Source of the DNA: Frateuria soli
Lineage (GTDB): Bacteria; Pseudomonadota; Gammaproteobacteria; Xanthomonadales; Rhodanobacteraceae
Reading direction: 5' to 3'
Length of the DNA: 64,000 nucleotides
Assembly (NCBI RefSeq): GCF_021117385.1
Contig: NZ_CP088252.1
Span: 2,356,001-2,420,000, forward strand
Below, in pieces: positions 43,357 to 52,395 of this stretch. The notes beneath the pieces were generated by a model. The model was not told the origin of the DNA. It searched no databases and saw nothing but the letters and a program-made list of their open reading frames with translations. The position numbers and the translations under genes were made by a program. Positions within the stretch are counted from its first letter, which is position 1, and each line of letters starts with the position of its first letter.

Positions 43357-44538
43357 TCAGAGCTCGACCTTCAGGCACCCTGCCGCCCGCACCGCCTTGG
43401 CGCGCGCCGCCTCCACATCCACGTCGCGCGCCAGCGTCACCGCCATCCGCCGGCGCCCCTTGACCTCCGGCTTGCCGAAGATCCGCAACTGCGTATCGGG
43501 CTCGGCCAGCGCATCGGCCACGCCGTGATAGCGCGGGTACCGACCCTCGCCCTCGACCAGCACGGCGCACGAGGCCGACGGGCCCCACTGGCGGATGACC
43601 GGAATCGGCAGGCCAAGGATGGCCCGCGCATGCAGCGCGAACTCCGAAAGCTCCTGCGACACCAGCGTCACCAGCCCGGTGTCGTGCGGGCGCGGACTGA
43701 CCTCGGAGAAGATCACGCTGTCGCCCTTGACGAAGAACTCCATGCCGAACACGCCCCAGCCGCCCAGCGCGTGGGTGATGGCCGCGGCCTGGCGCTGCGC
43801 CTCGGCCAGCGCCGTTTCGCTCATCGGCTGCGGCTGCCACGACTCGCGGTAGTCGCCATGCTCCTGGCGGTGGCCGATCGGCTGGCAGAAGCTGGTGCCG
43901 TCGCGGTGGCGCACGGTGAGCAGCGTGATCTCGTAATCGAAGTCGACGAAGCCCTCGACGATCACACGCCCCTGCCCGGCACGTCCGCCCGACTGGGCAT
44001 AATCCCAGGCCGCGTCCAGTTCCGTGGCATCGTGCACCGTGCTCTGCCCCTTGCCGGAGGAACTCATTACCGGCTTGACCACGAACGGATACCCGATGGC
44101 CTCGACTGCCGCGCGGTACTCCGTCGGCGTGTCGCAGAAACGGTAGGGCGAGGTCGGCACGCCCAGCTCCTCGGCAGCGAGGCGGCGGATGCCTTCGCGG
44201 TCCATCGTCAGCCACGCGGCGCGTGCGGTGGGAATCACCCGCAGGCCCTCCCGTTCCAGCTCGACCAGCGTCGGCGTGTGGATCGCCTCGATCTCCGGCA
44301 CGACGAGGTCGGGCTTCTCGCGCGCGATCAGTGCACGCAGCGCAGCGCCATCGAGCATGTCGATCACGTGGCTTCGGTGCGCCACCTGCATCGCCGGCGC
44401 GTCGGCATACCGGTCGACCGCGATCACCTCGACGCCGAAGCGCTGCAGTTCGATCGCCACTTCCTTGCCCAGTTCGCCCGAACCGAGCAGCAGGACGCGC
44501 ACGGCATGATCGGAAAGCGGCGTGCCGAAAGGCTTCAT
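43357..44538 (-). CDS. purT: Formate-dependent phosphoribosylglycinamide formyltransferase 2
   Basis: A 393-residue ATP-grasp enzyme of purine biosynthesis that uses formate, ATP and GAR. The start at 44538 has AGGGAG upstream. N-terminal [45 protein letters not shown]-grasp [51 protein letters not shown] and the final [13 protein letters not shown] blocks are all conserved. Length equals E. coli PurT (392). No purine operator is recognised upstream. Confidence 0.97.
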   Translation of the reverse strand: MKPFGTPLSDHAVRVLLLGSGELGKEVAIELQRFGVEVIAVDRYADAPAMQVAHRSHVIDMLDGAALRALIAREKPDLVVPEIEAIHTPTLVELEREGLRVIPTARAAWLTMDREGIRRLAAEELGVPTSPYRFCDTPTEYRAAVEAIGYPFVVKPVMSSSGKGQSTVHDATELDAAWDYAQSGGRAGQGRVIVEGFVDFDYEITLLTVRHRDGTSFCQPIGHRQEHGDYRESWQPQPMSETALAEAQRQAAAITHALGGWGVFGMEFFVKGDSVIFSEVSPRPHDTGLVTLVSQELSEFALHARAILGLPIPVIRQWGPSASCAVLVEGEGRYPRYHGVADALAEPDTQLRIFGKPEVKGRRRMAVTLARDVDVEAARAKAVRAAGCLKVEL

Positions 44539-44652
44539 GGAAAGCTCCCTGGAGGAATGGGGCGCATTGTAGGGGCTACGTTGCACCGCGCATTGACGCC
44601 GACCCTGCCAGGGGTTTCCACTGGACCCGTCATCCATCCCCCGGGATTGACC

Positions 44653-46191
44653 ATGCGACGCGTCCTGCCCAGCTTGGTGCCTGCGATCTGGCTGTGCCTC
44701 TGTAGCGCCGCGCAAGCGGCCTTGCCGGTGCAGACCGAATGGATGGCCGTGCTGCTTGGCGGGCGCAAGGTCGGTCACGTGCAGATCGATCGCGAGCGCG
44801 ACGGCGACGTTCTCACCACCACCCAGACGCTGTCGCTGGACCTGAGCCGCTCGGGCAAGCCCATGCGCCTGGGCAACACGAGCCGCAGCGTCGAGGGCCC
44901 GGACGGCGAGCCACTGGGCTTCGCCTCGCGCACGCGGATGTCGTCGATGGACAGCACGGTCGACGCCGTGCCCGATGATGCCGGGCGCTATCGGGTCACC
45001 ACCACGGTGGGCGGCCAGACAAGCATCACCCTGATGGACTGGCCCGGCGACGCCTTGCTTGCCGAAGGCCAGCGCCTGGCCACCGTCGCCGCCGGGCGGG
45101 TGCCGGGCACCCGCTACCAGCTGCACGAGTTCGACCCGTCCAGCCAGCAAGTCGTGCAGGTCCAGGTGGATGTGCTGGGCGAGGAGACCGTCGCGCTGCC
45201 GGACGGCGCGATGCGGCTCAGCCACCAGCGCCAGACCCTCACCCTGGCCCGCGGACGCCAGACGCTGGAGCTGTGGGTGGACGACCAGGGCATCGCCCGC
45301 AAGGGCCTGATGAGCCTGCTCGGGCAGCCGCTGGAGATGCTCGCCTGCGATCGCGACTGCGCGCTGGCTCCCAACCAGCCGGTGGACATGCTGCGCGCGG
45401 CGACGGTCGAATCGCCTCGCTGGCTGCCGAGCTACGTCCGCGCCGTGCCGATGCGCTACCGCATCCGCATCGGCGGCAACATCGGCCAGCCCTTCATCAC
45501 CACGGACGAACAGCAGGTCACACCGCTCGGCGGCACCGACTGGATGCTGGACGTGGGCAACTCCCACGCCGGCCGACAGGCGCCGCCCCGGCCGGCCGAC
45601 ACGCAGCCCAACGCCTGGCTGCAATCCGACGCCCCGGCGATCCGCCGGCTGGCCACCCAGGCGGTGGGCGGCGCGCACGACGACCTGCGGCGCATGCGCC
45701 GCCTGCGGGAGTTCGTCAGCGATTACATCACCGGCCATGGGCTGGACGTCGGCTACGCCTCGGCGCTGGAGGTGGTGCACAGCCGGGAGGGCGACTGCAC
45801 CGAATACGCGGTCCTGCTTGCGGCCATGGCAAGGGCGCAGGGCATTCCCGCGCGGGTCGTCACGGGCATGGTGTACGCCGACCGCTTCGCCGGTGCCTCG
45901 CAGTTGTTCATCCCGCACGAATGGGTCCAGGCCTGGGTGCATGGTCGCTGGCAGAGCTTCGACGCCGCGCTGCGCCACTTCGACAGCACGCACCTGGCGC
46001 TGGCCAGCGGTGACGGTGACCCCTGGCATTTCGCCGCGACCACCCAGCTATTCGGCAACCTGCACATCCGCCAGGCGGTGCCCGGCGCCGACCTGAGCCT
46101 GCCTGCCGGTGGTGGCTCCCCGGGTCCGGGCGGAGGCTCCGGCGCAGGCTCCGGCGGCAGCCCGGGGGGCGGCGGGGGACCGGGTCACTGA
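44653..46191 (+). CDS. Secreted transglutaminase-like protein with Gly-rich tail
   Basis: A 512-residue protein. The signal peptide is cleaved near AAQAALPV (about 23). The N-terminal half is a beta-rich domain ([29 protein letters not shown]). The C-terminal half is a transglutaminase-like cysteine domain with triad C382 ([32 protein letters not shown]), H422 (IPHEWVQAW) and D437 (FDAALRH). The last 28 residues are Gly/Ser/Pro ([18 protein letters not shown]), a flexible tail. It probably acts in the periplasm as peptidase or amidase. Divergent from purT. Confidence 0.88.
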   Translation: MRRVLPSLVPAIWLCLCSAAQAALPVQTEWMAVLLGGRKVGHVQIDRERDGDVLTTTQTLSLDLSRSGKPMRLGNTSRSVEGPDGEPLGFASRTRMSSMDSTVDAVPDDAGRYRVTTTVGGQTSITLMDWPGDALLAEGQRLATVAAGRVPGTRYQLHEFDPSSQQVVQVQVDVLGEETVALPDGAMRLSHQRQTLTLARGRQTLELWVDDQGIARKGLMSLLGQPLEMLACDRDCALAPNQPVDMLRAATVESPRWLPSYVRAVPMRYRIRIGGNIGQPFITTDEQQVTPLGGTDWMLDVGNSHAGRQAPPRPADTQPNAWLQSDAPAIRRLATQAVGGAHDDLRRMRRLREFVSDYITGHGLDVGYASALEVVHSREGDCTEYAVLLAAMARAQGIPARVVTGMVYADRFAGASQLFIPHEWVQAWVHGRWQSFDAALRHFDSTHLALASGDGDPWHFAATTQLFGNLHIRQAVPGADLSLPAGGGSPGPGGGSGAGSGGSPGGGGGPGH

Positions 46192-46204
46192 GCACTTGCA
46201 TGGT

Positions 46205-46234
46205 GATATGTTTTTGATATCTACTTCCCATATC
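46205..46234 (+). promoter_or_regulatory. Inverted repeat upstream of the SPFH operon
   Basis: GATATG (46205-46210) and CATATC (46229-46234) form an inverted repeat with an 18-bp spacer that contains a further palindrome GATATC (46216-46221). The AT-rich block stands out in a GC-rich background and lies directly before the AGGGAGG ribosome binding site at 46237-46243. It may be promoter and operator for the operon, perhaps read by the ribbon-helix-helix protein it encodes. That link is inferred. Confidence 0.45.
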
Positions 46235-46250
46235 CAAGGGAGGTAGCGTC

Positions 46251-47117
46251 ATGAACGAACGCAAGGGCTTTTCGATCGCCGGCATCCCCTTCATCGGAGT
46301 CTGCCTGGTGCTGGCGGCCATCGGCGGGTTGCTGCTGGTGGGCGCCGATGCCGGGCAGCCGGCACCGCGCGTCATCCCGGGCATGCTGCTGCTGGCGTTG
46401 ACCGGATTCCTGCTCAAGGGCTTCTTCCAGGTCGCCCCCAACGAGGCCCAGGTGATGCAGCTGTTCGGTCGTTACGCCGGCAGCGTGCGCGAGGAGGGTC
46501 TGCGCTGGACCAATCCGTTCTATGCCAAGCGCCGGCTGTCGTTGCGCGTGCGCAACTTCGAAAGCGGCAAGCTCAAGGTCAACGACAACGACGGCAATCC
46601 GATCGAGATCGCCGCGGTCGTGGTATGGCAGGTCGTGGACACTGCCGAGGCCGTGTTCCGCGTCGAGGACTACGAGAACTTCGTGCACATCCAGAGCGAG
46701 TCCGCACTGCGCCAGATGGCGCAGAGCTATCCCTACGACGCGCATGACGACGGCCAGCCCTCGCTGCGCAGCCACGGCGAGGTCATCAACAATCACCTGC
46801 GCGACGAGATCCAGGCACGGCTGGAACAGGCCGGCGTGCAGGTGATCGAGGCGCGCATCAGCCACCTGGCCTACGCGCAGGAGATCGCCCAGGCGATGCT
46901 GCAGCGCCAGCAGGCCGGCGCCATCATCGCGGCCCGCACCCGCATCGTCGAAGGCGCGGTCAGCATGGTCGAGATGGCACTGGACCAGTTGAGCCGTCGC
47001 GGCGTGGTCGAGCTGGACGAAGAGCGCAAGGCGGCCATGGTCAGCAATCTGCTGGTGGTGCTGTGCGGTGAGCGCGGCACCCAGGCGGTGGTCAACACCG
47101 GCACCCTCTACGGCTAG
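46251..47117 (+). CDS. SPFH/Band-7 membrane protein
   Basis: A 288-residue protein with an AGGGAGG site before the ATG. Two hydrophobic segments (about 11-31 and 43-60) form an N-terminal hairpin. The SPFH domain follows ([68 protein letters not shown]), then a coiled helical region ([48 protein letters not shown]). Such stomatin/prohibitin-like proteins oligomerise and organise membrane proteases or lipid domains. It heads a three-gene operon with a 25-residue membrane peptide and a ribbon-helix-helix protein. Confidence 0.93.
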   Translation: MNERKGFSIAGIPFIGVCLVLAAIGGLLLVGADAGQPAPRVIPGMLLLALTGFLLKGFFQVAPNEAQVMQLFGRYAGSVREEGLRWTNPFYAKRRLSLRVRNFESGKLKVNDNDGNPIEIAAVVVWQVVDTAEAVFRVEDYENFVHIQSESALRQMAQSYPYDAHDDGQPSLRSHGEVINNHLRDEIQARLEQAGVQVIEARISHLAYAQEIAQAMLQRQQAGAIIAARTRIVEGAVSMVEMALDQLSRRGVVELDEERKAAMVSNLLVVLCGERGTQAVVNTGTLYG

Positions 47118-47127
47118 GAGAAATGCG

Positions 47128-47205
47128 ATGGGCTATGCGATCCCTGTCATCGTCGTGATCCTGATCATTGCCGTGGCCGTCGCCTCGCGGCGCAAGCGCG
47201 ACTGA
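47128..47205 (+). CDS. 25-residue single-span membrane microprotein
   Basis: ATG 47128 to TGA 47203-47205 encodes MGYAIPVIVVILIIAVAVAS followed by RRKRD. It is one hydrophobic helix with a basic cytoplasmic end. TAGGAG, formed by the stop codon of the SPFH gene, lies seven bases upstream, so initiation should be coupled. It sits tightly between the SPFH and ribbon-helix-helix genes (10 and 4 bp). It is too short for standard gene calling. A membrane peptide partner of the SPFH protein is the natural guess, but nothing proves translation. Confidence 0.6.
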   Translation: MGYAIPVIVVILIIAVAVASRRKRD

Positions 47206-47209
47206 GTCG

Positions 47210-47407
47210 ATGCCGGCGGAGAAGAAAGCGTATCCACTGCGGATCAGCGCCAGCGTGCTCGAAGCCATGCAGCGCTGGTCCGACGACGAGCTGCGCAGCG
47301 TCAATGCGCAGATCGAGTACGTGCTGCGGGAGGCACTGCGCAAATCCGGCCGCCTGAAGGCCGGCACGAGCAAGCCGGTGATCGACGACGAGCCGGACTC
47401 GCGCTGA
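47210..47407 (+). CDS. Arc-like ribbon-helix-helix DNA-binding protein
   Basis: A 65-residue protein with the Arc/MetJ-type pattern: strand YPLRISASVLEAMQRW and helices DDELRSVNAQIEYVLREALRKSG. It is likely a dimeric DNA-binding repressor. The ATG starts four bases after the microprotein stop, with no clear ribosome binding site of its own, so translation is probably coupled. From memory, proteins of this kind often follow SPFH genes and are labelled HicB-family antitoxins; no toxin is seen here. It could autoregulate through the GATATG/CATATC repeat upstream of the operon. Confidence 0.85.
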   Translation: MPAEKKAYPLRISASVLEAMQRWSDDELRSVNAQIEYVLREALRKSGRLKAGTSKPVIDDEPDSR

Positions 47408-47445
47408 GCCTCCGCGCGCGGACAACCGGTCACCGTGAGCGACCT

Positions 47446-47820
47446 TCAGCGCGATCCCGGCCACGGCTGCGGCTGCAATCCGGGCAGCCGCACCACCTTC
47501 GTTCCGTCACTGCCCAGCACCACCAGCCAACGCCCTTCGAGCACCACGCGATCGACATCGGCCAGGCCGTTGCCGCGATCCAGCGTGGCCAGGGGGCGGC
47601 CGTCGCGCGCGTCATAGGCCTGGATGCGGTCGCGCTGGCGGTCGGACACCAGCAGCCAGTCGTGGCCATCGGCCCTCCAGCGCACCAGTTGCTTGGGTGG
47701 CACGGGCGAGGGCGGCATGAGCACACCGGTCAGCAGCGCCGCCGCCAGGAAAGTGACAGCGAACCCGGCACGGCCGTCGGGCCGGCGAAGGCATTGTTGC
47801 GGGAGCGGGTATCGGCGCAT
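47446..47820 (-). CDS. Hypothetical membrane-anchored protein with propeller-like C-terminus
   Basis: A 124-residue product from ATG 47820 (another ATG eight codons earlier). Residues 20-42 are hydrophobic (FAVTFLAAALLTGVLM), a signal anchor or uncleaved signal. The rest (about 50-120) reads like two beta-propeller blades: WRADGHDWLLVSDRQRDRIQAYDARDGRPLATLDRG and VVLEGRWLVVLGSDGTKVVRLPG. I do not recognise a named family. It lies between the SPFH operon and a DUF423 gene on the minus strand. Confidence 0.65.
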   Translation of the reverse strand: MRRYPLPQQCLRRPDGRAGFAVTFLAAALLTGVLMPPSPVPPKQLVRWRADGHDWLLVSDRQRDRIQAYDARDGRPLATLDRGNGLADVDRVVLEGRWLVVLGSDGTKVVRLPGLQPQPWPGSR

Positions 47821-47851
47821 GCCCGCAGCTTCGCGCCGGAGCATGACGTCG

Positions 47852-48238
47852 CTATGACGCCGACTTGTCCGTGCGATGAAGGGCCAGGCCCAGCGCGATC
47901 CATCCGCCGATGAAGGCGAGCCCGCCCAGCGGGGTGATCGCGCCGCACCAGCGCGGCGCGCCCAGCGCCAGCGCATAGAGACTGCCGCAGAACAGCACGA
48001 TGCCGACGACGAACGCCGCAAGCGCGCAGCGCCGCGCCCGGCCCGGCGACGCGAGGCCGGCGATCGCCAGCGCCAGCGCATGCCAGAAATGGTATTGCGA
48101 GGCGGTATGCCAGAGCTCGCGCCCACCGGCATCGAGCACACCGCGCAGCGCATGCGCGCCGAAGGCGCCCAGCAGCACCGCGCTGGCGCCGGTCGTGGCG
48201 AGCAGCCAGGGGATCGTGGCGGGGACAGGTTGTCGCAC
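47852..48238 (-). CDS. DUF423 membrane protein (YwdK/YgdD family)
   Basis: A 128-residue protein with four membrane segments. The family motif is at the N-terminus (TGASAVLLGAFGAHALRGVLD), then WHTASQYHFWHALALAIAGLA and GGLAFIGGWIALGLALH. Its function is unknown; family members are widespread and often carried alone. It is divergent from the SCO gene and ends 31 bp before the next minus-strand gene start. Confidence 0.93.
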   Translation of the reverse strand: MRQPVPATIPWLLATTGASAVLLGAFGAHALRGVLDAGGRELWHTASQYHFWHALALAIAGLASPGRARRCALAAFVVGIVLFCGSLYALALGAPRWCGAITPLGGLAFIGGWIALGLALHRTDKSAS

Positions 48239-48288
48239 GGGCTTCTCCTCGGCCGCGCCCGCAGCGCCGCTTGGCGTATGCTGGCCGG

Positions 48289-48912
48289 ATGCATCGTCCG
48301 GATTCTTGCACGAAGCCCTCGCGGCTGGTCCGCCTCGTCCTGCTGCTGGGACTCGCCCTGCTGCTGGCCGCCTGCCATCGCGAGGACAATCTGCCCTGGC
48401 GGCTGACCGACATCAGCGGTCACATGCCCGATCTCGCGTTCCAGCTCACCGACGACACCGGCAGGCCGGTGACGGGCGAAGACTACCGCGGCAAGGTGGT
48501 GTTGCTGTACTTCGGCTACACCCACTGTCCGGACGTCTGCCCACTCACCCTGGCGCACCTGCATGCGGTGCTTGAGCGGGTCGGCCCCAAGGCGGACGGC
48601 GCGCGCATCCTGTTCGTCAGCGTCGACCCGGCGCGCGACACGCCGGCAATCATGCACGCCTACGTCAACGCCTTCGACAAACGCGCGGTCGGCCTGACCG
48701 GCACGCCACGCGCACTGGAGGCGTTGAGCAAGCGCTACCGCTCGGCCTTCACCCGCGAGCCATCCCAGGCCGACGGCCAGTACGAGGTCAGCCACAGCTC
48801 GGCGATCTACCTGTTCGACCGCCAGGGCCACGCGCGGCTGCTCGCCACGCCCGCCGCCTCGCAGGACGACCTGGTCCACGATCTCTACCTGCTGCTTGAA
48901 ACCGGAAAATGA
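48289..48912 (+). CDS. SCO1/SenC family copper chaperone lipoprotein
   Basis: A 207-residue product from ATG 48289. Lipobox LLAAC places a lipid on C29. The thioredoxin-fold domain has the copper motif C80-PDV-C84 (YFGYTHCPDVCPLTLAHL) and the third ligand H169 (EVSHSSAIYLFD), as in mitochondrial Sco1. It delivers copper to the CuA site of cytochrome c oxidase or reduces its cysteines. It overlaps the PCuAC gene by four bases (ATGA), and with ctaG across the REP forms a terminal-oxidase assembly cluster. Confidence 0.95.
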   Translation: MHRPDSCTKPSRLVRLVLLLGLALLLAACHREDNLPWRLTDISGHMPDLAFQLTDDTGRPVTGEDYRGKVVLLYFGYTHCPDVCPLTLAHLHAVLERVGPKADGARILFVSVDPARDTPAIMHAYVNAFDKRAVGLTGTPRALEALSKRYRSAFTREPSQADGQYEVSHSSAIYLFDRQGHARLLATPAASQDDLVHDLYLLLETGK

Positions 48913-49352
48913 CCTCGCGCTTCCTGTCCCTGCTACTCGCCGGCCTGCTCCTTGCTGCCGGTGCCGCCCATGCGGGCCAGGCCGACCATGTGCATGCCGA
49001 CGACGCCTGGATCCGCGTGATGCCTGCCGGCCTGCCCGCCGGCGGCTACGTGGCCCTGCGCAACGAGGGCGACCAGCCAGCCATACTCGACGGCGCCAGC
49101 AGCGCCACCTACGGCAGCGTGATGCTGCACGAGAGCTCCACCGACAGCGGCATGGGTCGCATGCGCATGGTCGAGCGCCTGACCATACCGGCACATGGCC
49201 AGGTCGCGCTCGCGCCCGGCGGCTATCACTTCATGCTGATGGACGCGGCCAAACCGGTGCAGCCGGGCCAGACGGTGCAGGTCACGCTGCATTTTGCCGA
49301 CGGCAGCATGCTGCCCACCGATTTCCGCGCCAGGCCGGCCAACGCCCTCTAG
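48909..49352 (+). CDS. Periplasmic copper chaperone PCu(A)C
   Basis: A 147-residue protein with a signal peptide cleaved near AAHAG (about 22). The Cu(I) site matches the family formula H-x10-M-x21-H-x-M: H74, M85, H107 and M109. A further Met at 87 and the His-rich mature N-terminus (QADHVHADD) may add binding. It hands Cu(I) to CuA of cytochrome c oxidase, often together with SCO. Its start overlaps the SCO stop. Confidence 0.95.
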   Translation: MTSRFLSLLLAGLLLAAGAAHAGQADHVHADDAWIRVMPAGLPAGGYVALRNEGDQPAILDGASSATYGSVMLHESSTDSGMGRMRMVERLTIPAHGQVALAPGGYHFMLMDAAKPVQPGQTVQVTLHFADGSMLPTDFRARPANAL

Positions 49353-49365
49353 CGTTACGCTCTTC

Positions 49366-49441
49366 GCAGGAGCCCGCTTGCGGGCGATGCTCCAGGCCCA
49401 GGCCCCGTGGCGAAGCGCATCGCCCGCAAGCGGGCTCCTAC
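49366..49441. repeat. REP pair (BIME-like), copy 4, overlapping the ctaG stop codon
   Basis: The left arm GCAGGAGCCCGCTTGCGGGC (49366-49385, continuing CGATGC) and its inverse at 49417-49441, ending CTAC. The minus-strand GTAG of the right arm contains the TAG stop of the ctaG gene (49438-49440). A 26-bp spacer separates the arms. It lies between the convergent PCuAC and ctaG genes. Confidence 0.92.
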
Positions 49442-50286
49442 AGGGACTGGCGCAGGGCTGGGCGCTGCTCGCGCCGGATGCGCCCGCGTCGGGACAACGC
49501 CAGCCACTGGCGCAGGGCCAGCAGTGCGCCGATCGACTCGATCAACGCCGCCGGCACCCAGGTGATCACGCCGCCGACCATCTGGCCGGTCAGCACATTG
49601 AAGCTGAACGCGCGCCCGCAGATTTCGAAGATCGGGTAGAGGTCGGTCCTGGAGAACGTGATGATCGCGCCCGCCAGGATCTGCGGTGTCATGGTGATCG
49701 CCGGCGACAGCACGCGCAGGCCCGGGATCATCCGGCCCGGCGGACGCGGCCTGTGGTCCAGGACCAGTGCCCAGTAGATGAATCCGCTGCCGAGCATCGT
49801 CCAGTTCATGAAGCGGTAGATGCGCCAGTCCAGCATCGCGAGCGTCTGCATCGACGGGACCAGCCAGACCAGAATGAAGGCGATGAAGAGGAACGTCGCC
49901 AGTGCCGGATTGAACAGCACGGCACTGGTCGCGCGCCAGGGTGCGGACCGCTGCACCGGCCGCAGCCCCCGTACACGCCACGACAGCGGCAACCCCGCCC
50001 GGAGCACCGAACCGGGATACGAAGCCACCACCAGCAGGGGCGCCAGGTGGTGCAGCAGCACCTGCTGGGTGCGGTGCATGAAGAACTCATGTTCCGCGTA
50101 GTAGTCCAGGTAGGTGTGCAGCGACAGGTAGATGATCGCCATGCCGCTCCAGAACGACAGGCGCCGGCCCAGGCTCACGCCGAGCGCGCGCGACCCGCGC
50201 CAGTACAGCACCGCGGCCAGCAGGAAACTCGCGAGGAACACCCACGAGAACTCCCAAGGCACGATCCATTTGAGCAACAGCGCCAT
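49438..50286 (-). CDS. ctaG: Cytochrome c oxidase assembly protein, caa3-type CtaG
   Basis: A 282-residue inner-membrane protein with about seven membrane segments. Conserved His/acidic loops are SLHTYLDYYAEHEFFMHRTQQVLLHHLAPLL and WNFTxxG-like MNWTMLGSGFIYWALVLDHRP; the pattern fits PF09678. It is involved in assembly of the caa3/CuB site in other bacteria. The start at 50286 has only a weak ribosome binding site. It faces the SCO-PCuAC operon tail to tail. Its TAG lies within the REP element. Confidence 0.9.
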   Translation of the reverse strand: MALLLKWIVPWEFSWVFLASFLLAAVLYWRGSRALGVSLGRRLSFWSGMAIIYLSLHTYLDYYAEHEFFMHRTQQVLLHHLAPLLVVASYPGSVLRAGLPLSWRVRGLRPVQRSAPWRATSAVLFNPALATFLFIAFILVWLVPSMQTLAMLDWRIYRFMNWTMLGSGFIYWALVLDHRPRPPGRMIPGLRVLSPAITMTPQILAGAIITFSRTDLYPIFEICGRAFSFNVLTGQMVGGVITWVPAALIESIGALLALRQWLALSRRGRIRREQRPALRQSL

Positions 50287-50525
50287 CACCGGCCCGCACA
50301 ACCACCAGCCTGCAAGGATAGACCCCACGGCGCGGCGCCGGGGTACTTGCGGCAGATTGCCGCTTCGGGAGCATGCGGGAGGGCGGGTGGAGGCGCCCGC
50401 CCGCTCACGGGAGGGAAGGGCCAAGGGCGCATCATCGGGGCGCTTTCGTGCCCCAAGGCGCTTGCCGGGGACGGCGACGGACGTCCGAAAGCTTCCGCCG
50501 GGACGCCGGCAGGCGCGCGAAGCGC

Positions 50526-52394
50526 CTAACCCGCCCGCGACCGGCTCTGGCGAATACGTCGCCAGCCATACAACAGGCCGATCAGGATCACCAGCGCCGG
50601 CACCAGCACGATATTGATCACCTTCAGCCGCAGACCCAGCGCATCGATCTCCGCGTTGAGCTGGTGCTGCACGTCGCGCAGTTCCTTGTTGATCGCCAGC
50701 CGCCGCTGCTGGAACTGCTCGATCTCGCTCTTCTGCTGCGCACTGGCCGCGTTCGAACGCGCGCCCTTGGACGGCTGCAGTTCGTCCAGCCGCAGGCGCG
50801 TCTCGGCCAGTTCGCGTTCCAGTTCCTGCTTCTTCACCAGGAACTTCTGGTCGGCCGCCGCTTGCAACGCCCGCACGCGGGTGAACGGGCGCTGCGAGGC
50901 AGAGCGCCCACGGATGGAAAGCAGTGATGACGAACCGCTCAGGTTGTCGGCCAGGTTGGTGACGAAGTCGCCGTTGTTGGCAAAGGCCGACAGCATCGGC
51001 TGGCCCAGAAAACTCTGCATCTCCACCCACAGCCGGTCGCTGAGGATGTCGGTATCGGCCACCAGCACCACTTCGGAATCGGGCCCGGATTCGGCCAGGT
51101 GGCCCGGCGTGCCGGCGCGCTGCGGGAAGGCGCTGCGGAAGGTGCCGCGCAGGCGCGCGGCGATCACATAGTGCTGGTTGTCCGGCTGGTAGCCCTGCAA
51201 CAGCAGGGTCGGGTCGCTGACCGCCTCCAGCACGCGTTGTGCCGGCACCTTCTCGGCCTCGGCGCTGCTCTGGACCAGGGGCAACAGGCGCGTCTGCGCG
51301 GTCGGCGCGAGGTCGAAGCTGCCGGCGGTGGACACGTTGATGCGCTGCAGGCTGGCCGTCACCACGTCTTTATGGTTGAGTTCCTGCGGACCCAGGCCGA
51401 GCATCGCCGGATGGTTGAGGTTGGTGCCGGCCAACTCGATCTGCAGCGCGCGCGAGCGGTCGAGCACCACCGAGCGCGCATCGAATACCACGCCCCAGGC
51501 AGCGAACAGCCGCGGCAGGTCGGAGTTGTGGTCGTCGGTCAGGCCGTTGCTGTCCACGTAGGGCGTGGTGTCGAGCTCCGCGTCCGGATCGACGAATACC
51601 ACCAGGTGGCCGCCACGCAGCACGTACTGGTCCAGTGCGTAGACCGCGGCGTCCGGCAGGCGCTTGGGGTGCACCAGCAGCAGCACCTGGATGTCGTCGC
51701 CCACGCGCGTGAGCGTGTCGGCGTCCAGCGTGCGCACCTCGAACAGTTGCTCCAGTTGCTGCACGACCGCCCACGGCGGCTCGCCGATCGCCGGGTTGCC
51801 GCCCAGCGGCAGCGAGCTGATCAGGCCGATGTGCGGCTTGCTCGGCTGGTCCAGCTCGTACAGCAGCTTGGCGATGTCGTATTCGAGGAAGGTCTCGCGC
51901 GCCGGATCGAAGAACGGGATCGACAGGCTTCGCTCCTCGCCCCCTTCGCTGCCCGGCACCGTGTTGCCGACCAGGCCGAAGAACACCCGCTCGCCGTTGC
52001 TGCCGCCGTTGATCGGCGTCAGGCCGCCACCTTCGGCGCTGGCCTCGTCGTCCGAATACGGCACCGGATCGATCACGGCCAGGCGGATGCGGCCGTGCGA
52101 GCGGGCCACCATCTCCTGCAGCATCTCCCGCACGCGCTGCTCGTAGCTGCGCAATTTCGGCAGGTCACGGGTGGCGTGCTCGGAGAAATACAGCGTCAGC
52201 TTCAACGGCCGGTGGAGCTCGTCGATGATGTGCTGCGTACCGGGCGTGAGCGTGTACAGGTGATCGGCGGTCAGGTCGACACGCGCTGCCTGCAGCCAGC
52301 GGCTGCTGGCCAGGGTGATGCCGACGAAGGCGAGCGTCAGCACGACCAGCGCGGCGACCAGCCAGGTGCGGCGACCGATATGCAGGCGGCGCAT
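50526..52394 (-). CDS. GldG-like ABC-associated substrate-binding protein
   Basis: A 622-residue protein. An N-terminal membrane helix (about 12-32) is followed by DLTADHLYTLTPGTQHIIDELHRPLKLTLYFS, typical of the GldG/IFT52-like ABC-type auxiliary family. The middle has a Rossmann-like region with LLLVHPKRLPDAAVYALDQYVLRGGHLVVFVDP, a coiled coil (about 525-595) follows, and a second membrane helix lies near the C-terminus (about 592-612). In Bacteroidetes gldA/F/G are needed for gliding; outside them the role is unknown. Last gene of the three-gene operon, 1 bp after the permease. Confidence 0.92.
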   Translation of the reverse strand: MRRLHIGRRTWLVAALVVLTLAFVGITLASSRWLQAARVDLTADHLYTLTPGTQHIIDELHRPLKLTLYFSEHATRDLPKLRSYEQRVREMLQEMVARSHGRIRLAVIDPVPYSDDEASAEGGGLTPINGGSNGERVFFGLVGNTVPGSEGGEERSLSIPFFDPARETFLEYDIAKLLYELDQPSKPHIGLISSLPLGGNPAIGEPPWAVVQQLEQLFEVRTLDADTLTRVGDDIQVLLLVHPKRLPDAAVYALDQYVLRGGHLVVFVDPDAELDTTPYVDSNGLTDDHNSDLPRLFAAWGVVFDARSVVLDRSRALQIELAGTNLNHPAMLGLGPQELNHKDVVTASLQRINVSTAGSFDLAPTAQTRLLPLVQSSAEAEKVPAQRVLEAVSDPTLLLQGYQPDNQHYVIAARLRGTFRSAFPQRAGTPGHLAESGPDSEVVLVADTDILSDRLWVEMQSFLGQPMLSAFANNGDFVTNLADNLSGSSSLLSIRGRSASQRPFTRVRALQAAADQKFLVKKQELERELAETRLRLDELQPSKGARSNAASAQQKSEIEQFQQRRLAINKELRDVQHQLNAEIDALGLRLKVINIVLVPALVILIGLLYGWRRIRQSRSRAG

Positions 52395-52395
52395 G

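Noticed and set aside
47210..47407. HicAB toxin-antitoxin pair
   Set aside because: The ribbon-helix-helix protein has no HicB-type RNase H domain and no HicA-like toxin is adjacent; the neighbour is a membrane microprotein.
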